From an uncultured Clostridia bacterium (GTDB taxonomy: Bacteria; Bacillota; Clostridia; Oscillospirales; Oscillospiraceae), in the NCBI GenBank assembly GCA_937907975.1, contig CALEQS010000070.1, forward strand, positions 1-9,782: 9,782 bases of DNA, given 5' to 3'. The translations under genes were made by a program, and so were the position numbers. The notes below the pieces were generated by a model. The model was not told where the DNA came from and searched no databases. It saw only the letters and a program-made list of their open reading frames with translations. Within the stretch, counting starts at the first letter, position 1; each line of letters opens with the position of its first letter. Positions 6,086-9,782 of this stretch are shown one piece after another.

Positions 6086-7372
6086 ATGAGCCAAAACTGG
6101 AAACAGGAGACGAACTGCATTCAGGCCGGTTACGCCCCCAAGAACGGCGAACCCCGCATGATCCCCATCGTACAGAGCACCACATTTAAATATGATTCCT
6201 CCGCCCGCATGGGTGCGCTGTTTGATCTGGAGGAGAGCGGCTACTTCTACACCCGCCTCGCCAACCCCACCAATGACGCGGTGGCCGCCAAGATCGCCGC
6301 ACTGGAAGGCGGAACCGCCGCCATTCTGACCTCCTCCGGTCAGGCCGCCAACTTCTTCGCCGCCTTCAACCTCTGCTCCGCCGGAGACCATATCGTCTCC
6401 TCCGCCACCGTCTACGGCGGCACCTTCAACCTCTTTGCCGTCACTATGAAGCGCATGGGCATTGAGTGCACCTTTGTAGATCCCGACTGCTCCGACGAGG
6501 AGCTGGAGGCCGCCTTCCGCCCCAACACCAAGATGGTGTTCGGAGAAAGCATCGCCAACCCCGCCCTCATCGTGCTGGATATTGAGCGCTTTGCCAGGGC
6601 CGCCCATGCCCATGGCGTGCCGCTGGTCATCGACAACACCTTCCCCACCCCCATCAACTGCCAGCCCATCAAGTGGGGCGCCGACATCGTGACCCACTCC
6701 ACCACCAAGTATATGGACGGCCACGACGCCACTGTGGGCGGCGTCATCGTGGACAGCGGCAATTTTGACTGGATGGCCCACGCCGACAAGTTCCCCAGCC
6801 TCACCACCCCGGACGAGAGCTACCATGGCATCACCTACGCCGAAAAGTTCGGCCAGGCCGGTGCCTTTATCACCAAGTGCACCGCTCAGCTCATGCGTGA
6901 CCTGGGCTCCATCCCCGCCCCCATGAACAGTTACATTCTGAATCTGGGGCTGGAATCCCTCCATGTCCGCATCCCCCGCCACTGCGAAAACGCCCTGAAG
7001 GCCGCTCAGTTCCTCGCAAACCATGAGAAGGTGGCCTGGGTAAACTACGCCGGACTGCCCGGAAACAAATACTATGAGCGGGCCAAAAAGTATATGCCAA
7101 ACGGCACCTGCGGCGTGATCTCCTTCGGCGTCAAGGGCGGCCGGGCCGCAGCGGAGCAGTTTATGGCCGGACTGAAGCTGGCCATGATCGCCACCCATGT
7201 GGCCGACGCGCACACCTGCGTGCTCCACCCCGCCTCCTCCACCCACCGTCAGATGACCGACGAGGAGCTGATCGCCGCCGGCGTCCAGCCGGATATGATC
7301 CGCCTGAGTGTGGGCATCGAGAATGCCGACGACATCATCGCCGACCTGGCACAGGCACTGGAGCTGATCTGA
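6086..7372 (+). CDS. metY: O-acetylhomoserine sulfhydrylase (aminocarboxypropyltransferase)
   Basis: A 428-residue enzyme of the Cys/Met metabolism PLP-dependent family, at the typical MetY length (about 425-430), longer than cystathionine synthases and methionine gamma-lyases. MetY joins O-acetylhomoserine with sulfide to give homocysteine, or with methanethiol to give methionine. Features seen: IPIVQSTTFKYDS near the start; Tyr55 and Arg57 in YFYTRLANPT, the segment that binds PLP phosphate of the partner subunit; SSGQAAN after the glycine-rich turn; Asp183 in VIDNTFPTP, which contacts the PLP ring nitrogen; and Lys208 in HSTTKYMDGHDATVGG, the Schiff-base lysine. The DESYHGITY and MRDLGSIPAPMNSYI segments are characteristic of MetY. 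The start is set by AAGGAG (6071-6076) nine bases before the ATG. It is divergent from the M20D hydrolase. No terminator follows it, so some transcripts may run into the flavoenzyme gene. Methionine gamma-lyase is the main alternative, less likely on length and the internal MetY segment. Confidence 0.94.
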   Translation: MSQNWKQETNCIQAGYAPKNGEPRMIPIVQSTTFKYDSSARMGALFDLEESGYFYTRLANPTNDAVAAKIAALEGGTAAILTSSGQAANFFAAFNLCSAGDHIVSSATVYGGTFNLFAVTMKRMGIECTFVDPDCSDEELEAAFRPNTKMVFGESIANPALIVLDIERFARAAHAHGVPLVIDNTFPTPINCQPIKWGADIVTHSTTKYMDGHDATVGGVIVDSGNFDWMAHADKFPSLTTPDESYHGITYAEKFGQAGAFITKCTAQLMRDLGSIPAPMNSYILNLGLESLHVRIPRHCENALKAAQFLANHEKVAWVNYAGLPGNKYYERAKKYMPNGTCGVISFGVKGGRAAAEQFMAGLKLAMIATHVADAHTCVLHPASSTHRQMTDEELIAAGVQPDMIRLSVGIENADDIIADLAQALELI

Positions 7373-7429
7373 TCTCACGAAAAGCAACCGTTTCAGTAGG
7401 TATTATGGCCAAATTGTGTTATATTTTTC

Positions 7430-7457
7430 TTGCCAACTCTAGGCAGTATGCTATAAT
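7430..7457 (+). promoter_or_regulatory. Strong promoter of the flavoenzyme gene
   Basis: TTGCCA (7430-7435, five of six) and TATAAT (7452-7457) are 16 bases apart, with an extended -10 (TGC before TATAAT). The stretch TATGCTATAATA is identical to that in front of metY. Transcription would start near 7464, leaving a leader of about 48 bases. In the 57 bases between metY and this site I see nothing clear. Confidence 0.75.
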
Positions 7458-7511
7458 AGGATTGAGTTTTGAGGAAAACCAAATACTTATTTATCGTATG
7501 AGGTGAGGAAA

Positions 7512-9464
7512 ATGAATCAGCAATTCTCCCATGTCCTGTCCCCGATCCGCGTCAACGGTACGCTGTTTAAAAACCGCATCATCGTGGCGCCCATCACCCC
7601 CCACTCCTCCAGCAATGGCGAGCTCTATCCCAACGAGGACGCCATGACTTACTTTGAGAACCGCGCCAAGACCGGCGCGGCAGTGGTCTACTGCGGCGGC
7701 ACCAAGGCCGTCGACGTGATGGATGACGGTGAGCACTGCACCTGGGACACGGTGGCCTTCAACCACAAAAACCGCCTGTCCCTGCTGGCCGCCCGCATCC
7801 ACGCCCACGGCGCAAAGGCCGGCATGGAGGTTATGGGCCTGCTGCCCTGCACCTGGCGTCCCGGCCCTCCGCTGGGCTGCTCTGACGGCGACCGCATGAT
7901 GCAGTCGCCCCCCATCACGCAGGAGATCAATCACGAGGAGATGGAGCGCTATAAACAGGCCACCGCCGAGATGTGCGGCAACCTGCTGGAGTGCGGATTT
8001 GACTCTCTGCTCTTCCACTTTGGTCACTCCATCCCCGTGGCCCAGTTTCTGAGCCCGTTGACCAACCGACGCACCGATGAGTACGGCGGCTCCACCGAGA
8101 ACCGCTGCCGCTATCTGGTGGAGATCCTCGACGCCTGCCGCGCCGCCACCAAGGGCCGCATGACCTTTGAGGTGCGTATGTCCGCCACCGAGTTTGCCGA
8201 CGGCGGCATCGACGTGGAGGAGGGCATCCGCATTGCTTCCATTCTGCAGGATCACTGCGACATTATCCAGGCCTCCTGCGGCATGGTCACCGAGAAGTAC
8301 ATGACCTGGACCCATCCATGTCAGCATATGGGCTACCACCCAAACCTGTGGCTGGCCGAGGCCTTCAAGAAGTCCGGCAAGATCCACAAGCCCGTCACCG
8401 CCGTCGGCGGTCTGGAGAGCCTTGAGGCTGCTGAGGAGGCCATTGCCGCCGGCAAGTGCGATTTCTTCGCCGTCTGCCGCCAGCTCATCGCCGACCCGGA
8501 CATGATCCACAAGGCCATCGACGGCCACGCCGACGATGTGGTGCCCTGCATCAAGTGTATGCGCTGCCATGACTCCGACTGCTACGCCCACCTGTTCCGC
8601 TGCGCCGTCAACCCGCTGGTCGGCTATGAGACCTGCGCCGAGCAGATGTTCTCCGCCGCACCCGCCAAGCAGAAGCGTGTTGCCGTCATCGGCGGCGGCC
8701 CTGCCGGTATGAAGGCTGCCATCACTGCCTTTGACCGCGGCCATCAGGTCACGCTGTTCGAGAAGGCTGACCATCTGGGTGGTGCGCTGGAGTTCTCCAA
8801 GTACGTCCCCTTCAAATATGCCCTGTGCTCCTATAAGGACTACCTGATTGCGCAGGTGGGCAAGCGCGGCATTGACGTGAAGCTGAACACCGAGGCCTCC
8901 CCCGCCATGCTGAACGGCAAGTTTGACGCCGTACTGATCGCCGTGGGCGCCGAGCCGCTGATGCTCCCCCTGCCCGGCTTCAACACCGAAAACGGCATCG
9001 TTGCCACCGATGCTTACGGCCATGAGGATACGCTGGGCCAGCACGTCATCGTGATCGGCGGCGGCCAGGTGGGCTGTGAGACCGCCCTCCATCTGGCGGA
9101 CAAGGGCATTGACGTCTCCATCATCGAGATGCAGGACTCCCTCTGCCCCGAGGCCTCCAAGACCTGCGCCGACGAGATCCGCATCCTGCTGGACGAAAAC
9201 AGCCACTTCACCGCCATTCTGGGTGCCAAGTGCAAGTGCGTTGAGAAGAACGCCGTCACCTATACCGATGCCGAGGGTGCAGAGCACACTGTGAAGTGCG
9301 ACACCGTGATCCTCGCCGCCGGTATGCGCGCCAAGTCCGCACTGGCGGACAGTTTCGCCACCGGGTGCGACGTGCCCGAGTGGGCCGAGATCGGCGACTG
9401 CGTCCGCGCCCGCACCGTGGAAGAGGCCACCGCAGAAGCCTATAACGCCGCTATGGAGTTGTAA
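7512..9464 (+). CDS. NADH:flavin oxidoreductase, Fe-S ene-reductase (2,4-dienoyl-CoA reductase / BaiCD-like) architecture
   Basis: A 650-residue protein in three parts. The Old Yellow Enzyme TIM barrel (about 1-345) is shown by LSPIRVNGTLFKNRIIVAPI, FLSPLTNRRTDEYGGSTENR (signature at about 190-197) and a phosphate-binding AVGGLE...CRQLIADPD end. A cysteine cluster follows (Cys346, 349, 352, 357, 364, then AVNP), expected to bind a [4Fe-4S] cluster. The C-terminal part has an FAD-type VAVIGGGPAGM (about 390) and an NAD(P)H-type VIVIGGGQVGCE (about 512). Relatives reduce activated C=C bonds (dienoyl-CoA, enoates, bile acid and steroid enones) or oxidise methylamines; the substrate is unknown. 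The segment HFGHSIPVAQF (from 169) has Ile174 where dienoyl-CoA reductases have the Tyr of their GY pair. The ATG at 7512 is preferred over an in-frame GTG at 7503 that lies inside the AGGTGA ribosome binding site (7501-7506). It has its own promoter and terminator. Confidence 0.9.
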   Translation: MNQQFSHVLSPIRVNGTLFKNRIIVAPITPHSSSNGELYPNEDAMTYFENRAKTGAAVVYCGGTKAVDVMDDGEHCTWDTVAFNHKNRLSLLAARIHAHGAKAGMEVMGLLPCTWRPGPPLGCSDGDRMMQSPPITQEINHEEMERYKQATAEMCGNLLECGFDSLLFHFGHSIPVAQFLSPLTNRRTDEYGGSTENRCRYLVEILDACRAATKGRMTFEVRMSATEFADGGIDVEEGIRIASILQDHCDIIQASCGMVTEKYMTWTHPCQHMGYHPNLWLAEAFKKSGKIHKPVTAVGGLESLEAAEEAIAAGKCDFFAVCRQLIADPDMIHKAIDGHADDVVPCIKCMRCHDSDCYAHLFRCAVNPLVGYETCAEQMFSAAPAKQKRVAVIGGGPAGMKAAITAFDRGHQVTLFEKADHLGGALEFSKYVPFKYALCSYKDYLIAQVGKRGIDVKLNTEASPAMLNGKFDAVLIAVGAEPLMLPLPGFNTENGIVATDAYGHEDTLGQHVIVIGGGQVGCETALHLADKGIDVSIIEMQDSLCPEASKTCADEIRILLDENSHFTAILGAKCKCVEKNAVTYTDAEGAEHTVKCDTVILAAGMRAKSALADSFATGCDVPEWAEIGDCVRARTVEEATAEAYNAAMEL

Positions 9465-9495
9465 GGCGGCTGAAAAACAAATCATCCCGAAAATG

Positions 9496-9527
9496 AGCCG
9501 GGCCGCACATTGTGCGGCCCGGCTTTT
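9496..9527 (+). terminator. Intrinsic terminator of the flavoenzyme gene
   Basis: GCCGGGCCGCAC (9497-9508) pairs perfectly with GTGCGGCCCGGC (9512-9523) around an ATT loop, extended by A9496-T9524, and is followed by TTTT and then G. It begins 32 bases after the stop codon. The short T-run is offset by a very GC-rich stem. Confidence 0.9.
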
Positions 9528-9593
9528 GCAGATCTTACAGACAAATTCGGGTTTGTGGGTTTGATGGGCACTTAACCTCTGGGTGAGCTGGCT

Positions 9594-9782
9594 GCGCCAT
9601 AGGCGCAGACTGAGAGGGCCTTTTGCGCACTTGCCAGTGAATCGCCCTCTCAGGCGCTTCGCGCCATAGGCGCAGACTGAGAGGGCCTTTTGCGCACTTG
9701 CCAGTGAATCGCCCTCTCAGGCGCTTCGCGCCATAGGCGCAGACTGAGAGGGCCTTTTGCGCACTTGCCAGTGAATCGCCCT
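9594..9782. repeat. Exact tandem array of a 67-bp palindromic unit, running off the right edge
   Basis: From 9601 the unit repeats with a period of 67: 9601-9667, 9668-9734, and a partial 9735-9782 (48 bases), all identical as far as they go. The match extends back over GCGCCAT at 9594-9600; the sequence before that diverges. Each unit contains CTGAGAGGGC (9610-9619) and its exact reverse complement GCCCTCTCAG (9644-9653) around a 24-base loop that itself holds CACT-TGCC-AGTG. At the unit junctions GCGCC (9661-9665) can pair either back with GGCGC (9653-9657, TTC loop) or forward with GGCGC (9669-9673, ATA loop). No open frame or start signal supports coding. The 318 bases after the flavoenzyme hold only its terminator, 66 bases in which I see nothing, and this array. 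Confidence 0.95.

Noticed and set aside
7491..9485. A 664-codon minus-strand open frame opposite the flavoenzyme, and a similar 457-codon frame opposite metY (6014-7387)
   Set aside because: Both lie antisense to clearly recognised enzymes, have low-complexity Gly/Ala/His/Val-rich translations and match no family. They arise from GC-rich third codon positions on the coding strand.
9594..9782. CRISPR array
   Set aside because: The whole 67-base period is identical between copies, so there are no unique spacers, and no cas gene is in view.
1..9782. A single operon or defence/biosynthetic island spanning the window
   Set aside because: Gene directions alternate, every unit shows its own promoter, three clear terminators split the region, and the genes are common chromosomal families with no phage or mobility gene.

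Overview
The window looks like ordinary chromosome from a GC-rich Gram-positive anaerobe, most plausibly an Oscillospirales-type (Clostridium cluster IV) gut member of the Bacillota. This rests on strong AGGAGG-like ribosome binding sites, sigma-A type promoters, a ROK regulator, a clostridial-type DMT transporter, a C_GCAxxG_C_C redox protein and a large Fe-S flavin ene-reductase. The organism is inferred from gene content and style only. No rRNA, tRNA, phage, transposase or CRISPR array was seen.

Layout, left to right. (1) Minus strand: a DMT/EamA permease cut by the left edge, with its own promoter, preceded by a ROK-family repressor gene that ends in a strong intrinsic terminator. (2) A roughly 290-bp divergent control region carries the ROK promoter and leader with two inverted repeats, and a good extended -10 promoter for recG. 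(3) Plus strand: full-length recG (DNA repair helicase), then a small C_GCAxxG_C_C redox protein, a perfect 12-bp inverted repeat and an intrinsic terminator. (4) Minus strand: an M20D metallo-amidohydrolase converging on that terminator. (5) Plus strand: metY (O-acetylhomoserine sulfhydrylase), divergent from the M20D gene, followed by a 650-residue ene-reductase-type Fe-S flavoprotein with its own promoter and terminator. (6) The right edge is an exact tandem array of a 67-bp palindromic unit that runs off the window.

Each transcription unit seems to have its own promoter, so this is a string of mostly single-gene units and not one operon. The most suggestive pairing is the divergent M20D amidohydrolase and metY, which could link release of an amino acid from an N-acyl precursor with sulfur amino acid synthesis; that is inference only. 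Three genes (ROK, M20D, flavoenzyme) have an in-frame GTG exactly nine bases before the better-placed ATG, because the Shine-Dalgarno stretch itself contains or abuts a GTG. I chose the ATG in each case.

I did not find a convincing new multi-gene system. The items most worth a second look are the 67-bp tandem palindromic array, the flavoenzyme with an altered active-site segment and Fe-S spacing, and the paired inverted repeats in the ROK leader.
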